Below, in pieces: positions 49,661 to 57,383 of a stretch of 64,000 nucleotides of DNA. Within the stretch, counting starts at the first letter, position 1. Every line of letters starts with the position of its first letter. The stretch comes from Bog-793 sp963823945 (lineage in GTDB: Bacteria; Actinomycetota; Acidimicrobiia; Acidimicrobiales; Bog-793): the NCBI GenBank assembly GCA_963823945.1, contig CAWGNK010000007.1, positions 68,065 to 132,064 of the forward strand. Direction: 5' to 3'. Position numbers and translations under genes: made by a program. The notes beneath the pieces were generated by a model, which had not been told where the DNA came from, made no database searches, and worked only from the letters and a program-made list of their open reading frames with translations.

Positions 49661-50304
49661 AGATCTGCGGGGTGACGAACGAGGAGGACGCCCTCCTCGC
49701 CGTGGCGATGGGCGCCGACGCGATCGGGTTCGTGCTCGCGCCCTCGCCGCGCCAGATCGCGATCGGCGCGGCCCGCGACATCGCGCGACGCCTGCCAGCC
49801 GATGTCATCACCGTCGGGGTCTTCTGCGACGCCCTCGCGCAGCGCGTCGTCGACCTCGTCTACCAGACGGGTCTGCGTGCCGCCCAGCTGAACGGCCACG
49901 AGTCAAGCGAGGACGTCGCCTTCGTCGCCGAGCGGGTGCCGCTCGTCATCAAGGCCTTCGCCGCCAACGCGGCGATGACCGCCGACGTGTCCGAATACCG
50001 CGCCGACGCGATCCTCGTCGACGCCCCCGCCCCCGGCCCGGGCAAGGTCTTCGACTGGCGGCTCGCCGAGCGGATGCCGCGCTCGCACCGGCTGATCCTC
50101 GGTGGCGGGCTCGACCCCGACAACGTCGCCGACGCCATCCAGCGCTTCCGGCCTTGGGGGGTGGACGTCTCGGCGGGCGTGGAGACAGGGTCGCGCAAGG
50201 ACCCCCGCAAGGTGCGTGCTTTCATCCTGGAGGCCCGCGCCGCGTTGCCCGAGGACGAGGAGCCGCCCGCCGACGGCCCCTACGACTGGCAAGAGGAGTT
50301 CTGA
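49651..50304 (+). CDS. trpF: Phosphoribosylanthranilate isomerase
   Basis: A 217-residue (beta-alpha)8 isomerase of tryptophan synthesis. The catalytic Cys is in FVKICGVTNEEDA at the N-terminus, and the catalytic Asp is in AILVDAPAPGPGKVFDW. LILGGGLDPDNV and GVDVSAGVETGSRKDPRKV bind phosphate. No other trp gene is nearby. A free-standing TrpF is notable because many actinobacteria lack it and use PriA. The GTG at 49651 gives the normal start; the C-terminus has a short acidic tail. Confidence 0.93.
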   Translation: MFVKICGVTNEEDALLAVAMGADAIGFVLAPSPRQIAIGAARDIARRLPADVITVGVFCDALAQRVVDLVYQTGLRAAQLNGHESSEDVAFVAERVPLVIKAFAANAAMTADVSEYRADAILVDAPAPGPGKVFDWRLAERMPRSHRLILGGGLDPDNVADAIQRFRPWGVDVSAGVETGSRKDPRKVRAFILEARAALPEDEEPPADGPYDWQEEF

Positions 50305-50458
50305 CAGCGCCGGCGCCCGATCCGTCCGGCCCGCCCCGGCGCCGGGCGATGAGCATCGCGCCACCGCGCGCCGGGCGGGCGCCCGGGGTGAGCCTGGCGG
50401 GCTGCCGAGCTGGTCCCGCGCCCAGGGGTCATTGGCGTCCGCGCGGCAGGGGAAGCAT

Positions 50459-50474
50459 TCGCATCTATATGCGA
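50459..50474. promoter_or_regulatory. Palindrome TCGCAT-CTAT-ATGCGA, candidate ArgR operator 1
   Basis: A perfect 6-4-6 inverted repeat, AT-rich against a GC-rich background, in the -35 region of the argC promoter. ArgR operators are paired imperfect palindromes of about 18 bp containing TGCAT/ATGCA-like halves. The repressor gene argR lies in the operon downstream. Confidence 0.55.
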
Positions 50475-50481
50475 GGTGCGG

Positions 50482-50487
50482 TATGTT
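50482..50487 (+). promoter_or_regulatory. -10 element (TATGTT), leaderless promoter of the arg operon
   Basis: TATGTT is followed by 6 nt and ATG at 50494. It decides the argC start in place of the in-frame GTG at 50476, which lies upstream of it. Confidence 0.6.
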
Positions 50488-50498
50488 CATGCCATGAA
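50486..50498. promoter_or_regulatory. Palindrome TTCATG-C-CATGAA, candidate ArgR operator 2
   Basis: A perfect 6-1-6 inverted repeat that overlaps the -10 element, the start point and the first codons of argC. Together with the palindrome 20 bp upstream it makes a tandem operator arrangement suited to repression by ArgR and arginine. Confidence 0.5.
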
Positions 50499-51507
50499 AG
50501 CGGCCGTCATCGGGGCGTCGGGCTATCTCGGTGCGGAGCTTCTGCGGCTGCTCGCGTCCCATCCCGATCTCGAGGTCGTGACGGCGCAAGCCGACACCTC
50601 GGCCGGCATGGCGATCGCCGATCTCTTCCCGGGCATCGGCGGGGCGTACGCCGGCCTCACGACGACGCCGACCGATCCCGGGGCCTGCGCGGGATGCGAC
50701 GTCGTCTTCGTCGCCGTGCCGTCGGGGCGATCACAGATGGTCGTGCCGCCGCTCCTGGAGGTGGTCCGGCTGGTCGTCGACCTCGGCGCCGACTTCCGAC
50801 TGCGCGATCCCGCGGCCTACCCGCGCTGGTACGGGTTCACCCACACGGCTCCTGAGCTCCTCGGGCGCGCCGTCTGCGGCCTGCCGGAGCTGCACCGCAC
50901 CGAGCTCGCCGGCGCGCGGCTCATCGCGGCGCCCGGTTGCTACGTGACGGCCGCCACCCTCGGGCTGCAGCCTCTCCTCGCGGCAGGCGTGATCGAGCCG
51001 GACGGGCTGATCGTCGACGCAGCGAGCGGGACCTCGGGTGCCGGGCGCCAGCCGTCGGCGACGACCCACCACGCCACGGTGAACGAGAACTTCGTCGCCT
51101 ACGGGTTGCTCGACCACCGTCACACCCCGGAGATGGCCCAGGCAATCGGGGCCGAGGTGCTCTTCACGCCGCACCTCGCACCGATGACCCGGGGCATCCT
51201 CGCCACCTGCTACGCGCGGCCCGCCCAGCCGGTCACGACCGACGACCTGCTGGCGGCGCTCGCCGCCCGCTACGCCGGCGAGCCCTTCGTCGAGGTCGTG
51301 GCGTACCCGCCCTCGACCCGGGAGACCTACGCCTCGAACGTGGCGCGGCTGACCGCCCGCGCCGATGCCCGCACCGGTCACGTCCTTGTCCTTGTCGCGA
51401 TCGACAACCTCACCAAGGGCGGCGCCGGGCAGGCGATCCAGGCGGCGAACGTCGCGCTCGGCCTCGACGAGACTGTGGGCCTGCCCCGGACGGCGGTGAC
51501 GCCGTGA
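50494..51507 (+). CDS. argC: N-acetyl-gamma-glutamyl-phosphate reductase
   Basis: A 337-residue NADPH enzyme, step three of arginine synthesis. The NADP-binding loop is VIGASGYLGAELLRLL. The catalytic Cys is in AAPGCYVTAATLGLQPL, and SGTSGAGR and HLAPMTRGILATCYA (catalytic His) follow. First gene of the arg cluster; its TGA overlaps the argJ GTG. Confidence 0.95.
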   Translation: MKAAVIGASGYLGAELLRLLASHPDLEVVTAQADTSAGMAIADLFPGIGGAYAGLTTTPTDPGACAGCDVVFVAVPSGRSQMVVPPLLEVVRLVVDLGADFRLRDPAAYPRWYGFTHTAPELLGRAVCGLPELHRTELAGARLIAAPGCYVTAATLGLQPLLAAGVIEPDGLIVDAASGTSGAGRQPSATTHHATVNENFVAYGLLDHRHTPEMAQAIGAEVLFTPHLAPMTRGILATCYARPAQPVTTDDLLAALAARYAGEPFVEVVAYPPSTRETYASNVARLTARADARTGHVLVLVAIDNLTKGGAGQAIQAANVALGLDETVGLPRTAVTP

Positions 51508-52670
51508 GCGTGACCTGGGCGCGGGGCTTCGTCGCCAACGGCGCGGCGGCCGGGATCAAGCCCGGCGGTCTCGCCGACCTCGCGCTCGTCGCCGCCGTGT
51601 CCGGTGCGGTGCCGGCGGCGGCGACCTTCACGACGAACAAGTCCTGCGCCGCGCCGGTCGTGGTGAGCCGCGCCCATCTCGCGGCGACCGGGGGTCGGGC
51701 CGCCGCCGTCGTCCTCAACAGCGGCTGTGCCAACGCCGCGACCGGAGCCGCCGGACTCGTGGCCGCCGAGCGCATGGCCGCCGCCGTCGCCGACCCGCTC
51801 GGCGCCGGCGTCGAGGAGGTGCTCGTCTGCTCGACGGGTCTTATCGGTTTCGCCCTCCCGATCGAGACCATCGAGGCCGCCGCGCCCGCCCTCGTCGGGG
51901 GGCGGGGCCGTTCGCCCGACCACGCCACGGCGGCGGCGACGGCGATCCTCACGACCGACACGCACCCGAAGCAGGTGACCCGAGACGGGGGGACCTTCCG
52001 GGTGGGTGGGATGGCCAAGGGCGCCGGGATGATCGCCCCGAACATGGCGACGATGCTCGCCGTAATCACGACCGACGCGCAGGCGTCACCGGAGGTGCTC
52101 TCGGCCGCGCTCGGCCGCGCCGTGGAGGGTACCTTCAACGCCCTCATCGTCGACGGTTGCACCTCGACGAACGACACCGTCATCGTGCTGGCGAGCGGGG
52201 AGGCCGGTGCGCCGAGCCCCGCCGAGCTGACCGCGACCCTGGCCGACGTCTGCGCCGACCTCGCCTACCAGCTCGCCGCCGACGCGGAGGGTGCGACCCG
52301 CGTCGCCGAGATCCGGGTCGCCGGCGCCGCGAGCGACGCCGACGCGCGGCTTGCCGCCCGCGCCGTCGCGGGGAGCCTGCTCGTCAAGGTCTCCCTTTTC
52401 GGCGCCGACCCGTACTGGGGCCGGATCGTCTCGGAGCTCGGCGCCTCGGGGGCGGCGTTCGACCCGGACCGGGTGCGCGTCGCCTACGGCGCGACGACGG
52501 TCGTCGAGGCAGGCGTCGGCGTCGCCCACGACGCCGTCGCCGCGGTGGCGCACCTTCGGGGGAGCGACGTCGAGATCTCCTGCGACCTCGGGCTCGGCAG
52601 CGGCACGGCGAGCGTGCTGACCACCGATCTGGGCCACGCCTACATCGACGAGAACATGAGGACCTCGTGA
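51504..52670 (+). CDS. argJ: Glutamate N-acetyltransferase / amino-acid acetyltransferase
   Basis: A 388-residue self-cleaving Ntn-type enzyme that recycles the acetyl group from N-acetylornithine to glutamate. The autoproteolysis site and nucleophile Thr lie in KGAGMIAPNMATMLAVITTDA (in A-T-M-L). NSGCANAATG, TTDTHPK and DGCTSTNDTVIVLASG are typical. Presence of argJ implies the cyclic pathway, so no argE is needed. GTG start coupled to argC, and GTGA to argB. Confidence 0.95.
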   Translation: MSVTWARGFVANGAAAGIKPGGLADLALVAAVSGAVPAAATFTTNKSCAAPVVVSRAHLAATGGRAAAVVLNSGCANAATGAAGLVAAERMAAAVADPLGAGVEEVLVCSTGLIGFALPIETIEAAAPALVGGRGRSPDHATAAATAILTTDTHPKQVTRDGGTFRVGGMAKGAGMIAPNMATMLAVITTDAQASPEVLSAALGRAVEGTFNALIVDGCTSTNDTVIVLASGEAGAPSPAELTATLADVCADLAYQLAADAEGATRVAEIRVAGAASDADARLAARAVAGSLLVKVSLFGADPYWGRIVSELGASGAAFDPDRVRVAYGATTVVEAGVGVAHDAVAAVAHLRGSDVEISCDLGLGSGTASVLTTDLGHAYIDENMRTS

Positions 52671-53551
52671 GCGCCGGTGCCGCCCGGGACGCCGCCCTTA
52701 CGGCCGCGACGCTCGCCGAGGCGATCCCTTACATCAGGCGGTTCGCCGGCGCCGTCATGGTCGTGAAGTTCGGCGGCAGCACGCTCGGCGCCGGGAACCC
52801 GGGCGAGGGCGCGATCCTCGACCAGTTCGCGCAGGACATCGTCCTCATGCGCAGCGTCGGCATGCTCCCCGTCGTCGTGCACGGCGGGGGCCCGCAGATC
52901 GGCGCGTTGATGGAGCGGCTCGGCAAGACACCGGAGTTCCGGGACGGGCAACGGGTCACCGACGCCGAGACCCTCGACATCGCGCGCATGGTGCTCGTCG
53001 GCAAGGTGAACCGCGAGATCGTGGGGGCCCTCAACTTGCACGCCCCCGTCGCCGTCGGTCTCTCGGGCGAGGACGGAGGGTTCATCACCGCCGTCGAGCG
53101 CGACCCCTCGCTCGGCTTCGTCGGTGACGTGGAATCGGTCGACCCCGTGCTCCTGCGTCACCTCCTCGCCGAGGGCCTCGTCCCGGTCGTCGCGACCGTC
53201 GCCCCCGACGCGAGCGGCCAGGCCTACAACATCAACGCCGACGCCGTGGCCGGCGCCATCGCCGAGTCGCTGGGTGCGCGCCGTCTCATTTTCCTCACCG
53301 ACGTCTCCGGCGTGCGCTCCGATGCTGGCGACCCCGCGAGCGTGCTGTCGCAAACGACCGCCGGCGAGCTCGAGACGCTCGTCGACTCGGGCGCCATCGT
53401 CGGGGGGATGATTCCCAAGGCGCGGGCGTGCGCGAAAGCGGTGCGGCACGGCGTCGAGGCCGGCCACATCCTCGACGGGCGGGTCGAGCACGCGCTGCTG
53501 CTCGAGCTGTTCACCGGGTCGGGCGTGGGCACGATGGTGGTGGCTTCGTGA
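52667..53551 (+). CDS. argB: Acetylglutamate kinase
   Basis: A 294-residue amino-acid kinase, step two of the pathway. Visible are MVVKFGGSTL (catalytic Lys), VVVHGGGPQIGALMERLG, YNINADAVAGAIAESLGA and LTDVSGV, and the C-terminal GGMIPKARACAKAV. The N-terminal helix (AATLAEAIPYIRRFAG) is of the type that allows arginine feedback inhibition in hexameric enzymes. Coupled on both sides by GTGA. Confidence 0.95.
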   Translation: MSAGAARDAALTAATLAEAIPYIRRFAGAVMVVKFGGSTLGAGNPGEGAILDQFAQDIVLMRSVGMLPVVVHGGGPQIGALMERLGKTPEFRDGQRVTDAETLDIARMVLVGKVNREIVGALNLHAPVAVGLSGEDGGFITAVERDPSLGFVGDVESVDPVLLRHLLAEGLVPVVATVAPDASGQAYNINADAVAGAIAESLGARRLIFLTDVSGVRSDAGDPASVLSQTTAGELETLVDSGAIVGGMIPKARACAKAVRHGVEAGHILDGRVEHALLLELFTGSGVGTMVVAS

Positions 53552-54741
53552 CCCACCTCATGCCGACCTACCGCGAGCCGACCGTCCGGTTCGTCTCTGG
53601 GCACGGCTGCCGGCTCGTCGACGACGCAGGGAAGGTCTACCTCGACTTCCTCTCCGGGCTCGGGGTCACCTCGCTCGGTCACGCCGACCCCGTCGTGGGC
53701 GGCGCCATCGCGGCCCAGGCGGCTCGCCTCCTTCACGTCTCGAACATCTTCGGCAACGAATTCAACGAGGACGTGGCGGCACAGCTCGACTGCCTCATCG
53801 GCGACGGCACCCCACTCGGCGGTCAGGTGTTCTTCGCCAACTCCGGGGCCGAGGCGAACGAGTGCGCCATCAAGCTCGCCCGGCGTCACGGCGGACCGGG
53901 GCGCTACGGCGTCGTGTCGGCGTTGGGCTCGTTCCACGGGCGGACGCTCGCGACCCTGCACGCGACGGGCCAGCCCGCCAAACACGAGGCGTTCCTGCCG
54001 CTGCCGGCGGGCTTCAGCCACGTCGCGTACGGCGATCCCGAGGCGCTACGGGCGATCGATCCCACCGCCGTCGTCGCCGTGCTCCTCGAGCCGATCCTCG
54101 GCGAGTCCGGCGTCGTGCCGCCGCCGCCCGGCTACCTCGCCAGCGTGCGGGCGATCTGCGACGAGCTCGGGCTGCTGCTGATCGTCGACGAGATCCAGAC
54201 GGGGCTCGGTCGCACGGGGCGGTGGTTCGCCTTTCAGCACGAGGGGATCGTGCCGGACATCGTGACGGTCGCCAAGGCTCTCGGCAACGGCGTCCCGGTC
54301 GGCGCCTGCTGGGCCCGTCCCGAGGTCGCCAAGGCCTTCCGGCCCGGCGACCACGGGTCGACGTTCGGGGGACAACCGTTCGCGATGGCCGTCGCGCAGG
54401 CGACGCTCGGGCGGCTGCGCGGAATCGACGCGCCCGGGATCGCCGCGCGGCTCGGGAGCCGCCTCGCGGGGTCGCTCGCCGAGCTCGACGGGGTCGCAGG
54501 GGTGCGCGGCGCGGGGTTCCTGCTGGGCGCGGTGCTCGAGGACGGCCTCGACTCGCGGGCCGTCTTCGGTGAGGCGCTGGCAGCCGGGCTCGTCGTCAAC
54601 GCGCCGGTGCCCGGTGTCATCCGCCTCATGCCGCCGTTCGTCGTCACCGAGTCCGACTGCGACGAGGCGGTGGCTCTGCTTGGCGTCGCGATCGGTCGGG
54701 CGGGAGCATCGGCTCGGAAACCAACAGGCGAAAGGGGATGA
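53548..54741 (+). CDS. argD: Acetylornithine aminotransferase
   Basis: A 397-residue class III PLP aminotransferase. Marks are FLSGLGVTSLGHADP, FFANSGAEANECAIKLAR, GSFHGRTLATLHATGQ, LIVDEIQTGLGRTG and the PLP Lys in VTVAKALGNGVPVGA. It converts N-acetylglutamate semialdehyde to N-acetylornithine and may also act as succinyldiaminopimelate aminotransferase. GTG start coupled to argB. The last codons hold the ribosome site of argF. Confidence 0.95.
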   Translation: MTHLMPTYREPTVRFVSGHGCRLVDDAGKVYLDFLSGLGVTSLGHADPVVGGAIAAQAARLLHVSNIFGNEFNEDVAAQLDCLIGDGTPLGGQVFFANSGAEANECAIKLARRHGGPGRYGVVSALGSFHGRTLATLHATGQPAKHEAFLPLPAGFSHVAYGDPEALRAIDPTAVVAVLLEPILGESGVVPPPPGYLASVRAICDELGLLLIVDEIQTGLGRTGRWFAFQHEGIVPDIVTVAKALGNGVPVGACWARPEVAKAFRPGDHGSTFGGQPFAMAVAQATLGRLRGIDAPGIAARLGSRLAGSLAELDGVAGVRGAGFLLGAVLEDGLDSRAVFGEALAAGLVVNAPVPGVIRLMPPFVVTESDCDEAVALLGVAIGRAGASARKPTGERG

Positions 54742-54742
54742 G

Positions 54743-55657
54743 GTGACGCGCAACCTGCTGCTGGTCTCGGATCTTGCACCGGGGGAGATCACGGACGTGC
54801 TGGATCTCGCCGAGCGCGCCGCGCTCGGGCGCCCCCTTGCGGGGCGCGGCGCGGCCCTCGTCTTCGAGTTCCCCTCGGCGCGCACGCGCAACGCCGCCGA
54901 GATGGCCGTCGTCGACCTGGGCGGGCACCCGGTGACGATCCGTGGCGAGGAGGTCGGCTTCGACGTGCGCGAGTCGGTCGAAGACGTGGCACGCACCTTG
55001 GGCGGCTACCACGCGCTCATCGCCGCCCGCGTCGCCGACCACCGGACGCTCACCCGGATGGTCGAGGCGCTCGCCGCCGCGGGGATGCCGGTCCCCGTCG
55101 TCAACCTGCTCTCGAATGTGGAGCACCCGACCCAGGCGCTCGGCGACCTGTTGACGATCCGGCAGTGCCTGGGCTCGCTCGAGGGCAAGAGGGTCGTCTT
55201 CGTCGGGGACGCCAACAACGTCTGCCGCTCGCTCGTCGCCGCCTGCGCGGCCGTGGGCGCGACGGTCACCGTCGCCTCGCCGCCCGGCTGGGGCCTCGAC
55301 GCGGCGTCCGTCGCGGCGGCGCGTGCCGCGGGCGCCACGGTCGAGGTCAGCGACGACCCCGGCGACGCCGTCGGCGGCGCCGACGTCATCTACACCGACG
55401 TGTGGGTGTCGATGGCCGACAAGGGCGAGGCGGCGGCGAAGCGGGCCGCCTTCGCCGGCTTCACCGTCGACGCCGCGCTCGTCGCGAGGGCCTCGCCTGG
55501 GGCGATCGTGCTGCACTGCCTGCCTGCCCACCGCGGGGAGGAGATCACGGCCGAGGTCCTCGAGGGGCCGCAGAGCCGGGTGTGGGCCCAGGCGGCGAAT
55601 CGCCGGCACTCCAAGCGCGGTCTGTTCTCGTTCCTGCTCGCGAAGGATGAGTCGTGA
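54743..55657 (+). CDS. argF: Ornithine carbamoyltransferase
   Basis: A 304-residue transcarbamylase. The carbamoyl-phosphate site is FPSARTRNAAEMAV (S-x-R-T-R; Ala replaces the common Thr), followed by HPTQALGDLLTI. The ornithine-side motifs are DVWVSMADK and HCLPAHRGEEIT. GTG start with AAAGGGG 6 nt upstream inside argD. The TGA overlaps argR (GTGA). Confidence 0.95.
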   Translation: MTRNLLLVSDLAPGEITDVLDLAERAALGRPLAGRGAALVFEFPSARTRNAAEMAVVDLGGHPVTIRGEEVGFDVRESVEDVARTLGGYHALIAARVADHRTLTRMVEALAAAGMPVPVVNLLSNVEHPTQALGDLLTIRQCLGSLEGKRVVFVGDANNVCRSLVAACAAVGATVTVASPPGWGLDAASVAAARAAGATVEVSDDPGDAVGGADVIYTDVWVSMADKGEAAAKRAAFAGFTVDAALVARASPGAIVLHCLPAHRGEEITAEVLEGPQSRVWAQAANRRHSKRGLFSFLLAKDES

Positions 55658-56130
55658 GCCGCGTCCCGAAGAACCGACGACAGCACCTGCTCGCGCGCCT
55701 GCTCGCCGACAATGCCGTCGCCAGCCAGGCCCAGCTCGTCGAGCTGCTGCTCGCGGAGGGCATCGAGGCCACCCAGGCGACGATCTCGCGGGACCTCGAG
55801 GAGCTCGGCGCGCTGAAGGTGCGGATGCCCGGGATCAGTCATCCCGTCTACGCCATCGCCGAGCTGCCCCAGGCCCAGCAGACGCCCATCGAGCACCTGC
55901 GCCGCGTGCTCGGCGAGTGGATCGTCGAGATGTCCTCGTCGGCCAACCTCGTCGTCGTCCGCACGCCGCCCGGATCGGCCCACGTCGTCGCCTCGGCGCT
56001 CGACCGCTCCCGGCTCGAGGGCATGGTCGGCACGGTGGCGGGGGACGACACCGTGCTCGTCGTGGCCGACGAGGCGACCGGGGGGGCGGGCCTCGCGAGC
56101 CTGCTCGGCCGGCTCGCCGGGCGGCAGTAG
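55654..56130 (+). CDS. argR: Arginine repressor
   Basis: A 158-residue ArgR. The N-terminal winged helix has QAQLVELLLAEGIEATQATISRDLEELG (recognition part S-R-D-L), and the C-terminal oligomerisation and arginine-binding domain has NLVVVRTPPGSAHVVASALD and VAGDDTVLVV. It binds DNA as a hexamer with arginine bound. The gene is inside the operon it probably controls through the palindromes before argC. Confidence 0.94.
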   Translation: MSRVPKNRRQHLLARLLADNAVASQAQLVELLLAEGIEATQATISRDLEELGALKVRMPGISHPVYAIAELPQAQQTPIEHLRRVLGEWIVEMSSSANLVVVRTPPGSAHVVASALDRSRLEGMVGTVAGDDTVLVVADEATGGAGLASLLGRLAGRQ

Positions 56131-56175
56131 CCAGATCATCGCGACAACCGGCGTAGCCGGAGGAAGAGGTCCAAA

Positions 56176-57381
56176 GTGACAACACGGGTGGTGCTCGCCT
56201 ACTCGGGGGGACTCGACACGTCCGCCGCGGTGCACTGGCTCGGCGCCGAACGCGGCTACGAGGTCATCGCCGTCGCCGTCGACGTCGGCCAGGGCGGTGA
56301 CTTCCAGGCGATCCGCCAGCGGGCGCTCGACGCCGGGGCGGTCGAGGCGGTCGTCATCGACGCCCGCGCCGAGTTCGCCGCCGACTACGCGGTGCCGGCG
56401 CTGCAGGCGAACGCGCTCTACGAGGGTCGCTACCCGCTCGTCTCGGCGCTCTCGCGCCCCGTGATCGTCTGGCACCTCGTCGACCAGGCGCGCCGCCACG
56501 GCGCGACGGTGGTCGCGCACGGCTGCACCGGGAAGGGCAACGACCAGGTCCGCTTCGAGGTGGGCACGCGGGCACTAGCGCCGGAGCTGGAGATCGTCGC
56601 GCCGGCCCGCGAGTGGCAGTGGACCCGCGAGCAGACCATCGAGTACACGGAGGCCCACGACATCCCCGTCGAGGTGACGCGGGAGAAGATCTACTCGATC
56701 GACGAGAACCTCTGGGGGCGTGCGATCGAGTGCGGGGCGATCGAGGACCCCTGGGTCGCACCGGTCGAGGACATGTACTCGCTCACCCACGAGACGGCGA
56801 CGGAGCCGGTCGAGGTGACGGTCGGGTTCGAGGCGGGTGTGCCCGTCTCGCTCGACGGGGCGCGGTTCGGGCTCGTCGAGCTCATCGACCGGATCGGCAG
56901 GATCGCCGGCTCGGCCGGGTTCGGGCGGATCGACATGGTCGAGAACCGGCGGGTCGGGATCAAGAGCCGCGAGGTCTACGAGTGCCCGGCCTCGCTGGCC
57001 CTCGTCTTCGCCCACGCCGACCTCGAGGGGTTGACGCTGGAGCGTGACCTCGCCCACGAGAAGGCGCGGCTCGAGCCGCGCTTTGCCGAGCTCGTCTACG
57101 ACGGGATGTGGTTCTCGCCGCTGCGGGAGGCCATCACGGACTTCGTCGCCTCGTCACAGCGTTACGTCACCGGCGAGGTGCGCCTGCGCTTCTCGCCGGG
57201 CGGCCACGTCGCCGTCACGGGCCGGCGCAGCCCGGTCGGACTGTACGACTACGGGCTCGCGACCTACGACACCGCCGACGCCTTCCGCCACGAGGACGCC
57301 GAGGGCTACATCCGCATCTATGGTCTGGGGATCAAGACGTGGGCGAGCCGGCAGAAGGCGGCGCCCACCGGGAAGGACTGA
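56176..57381 (+). CDS. argG: Argininosuccinate synthase
   Basis: A 401-residue ATP pyrophosphatase-type ligase of citrulline and aspartate. The PP-loop is VLAYSGGLDTSAAVHWL at the N-terminus. HGCTGKGNDQVRFE, SIDENLWGRAIECG and GFEAGVPVSLDG follow. A GTG start with AGGAAGAGG about 7 nt upstream, 45 nt after argR. The gap holds no clear promoter hexamer, so it is probably read through from argC. Confidence 0.96.
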   Translation: MTTRVVLAYSGGLDTSAAVHWLGAERGYEVIAVAVDVGQGGDFQAIRQRALDAGAVEAVVIDARAEFAADYAVPALQANALYEGRYPLVSALSRPVIVWHLVDQARRHGATVVAHGCTGKGNDQVRFEVGTRALAPELEIVAPAREWQWTREQTIEYTEAHDIPVEVTREKIYSIDENLWGRAIECGAIEDPWVAPVEDMYSLTHETATEPVEVTVGFEAGVPVSLDGARFGLVELIDRIGRIAGSAGFGRIDMVENRRVGIKSREVYECPASLALVFAHADLEGLTLERDLAHEKARLEPRFAELVYDGMWFSPLREAITDFVASSQRYVTGEVRLRFSPGGHVAVTGRRSPVGLYDYGLATYDTADAFRHEDAEGYIRIYGLGIKTWASRQKAAPTGKD

Positions 57382-57383
57382 CC

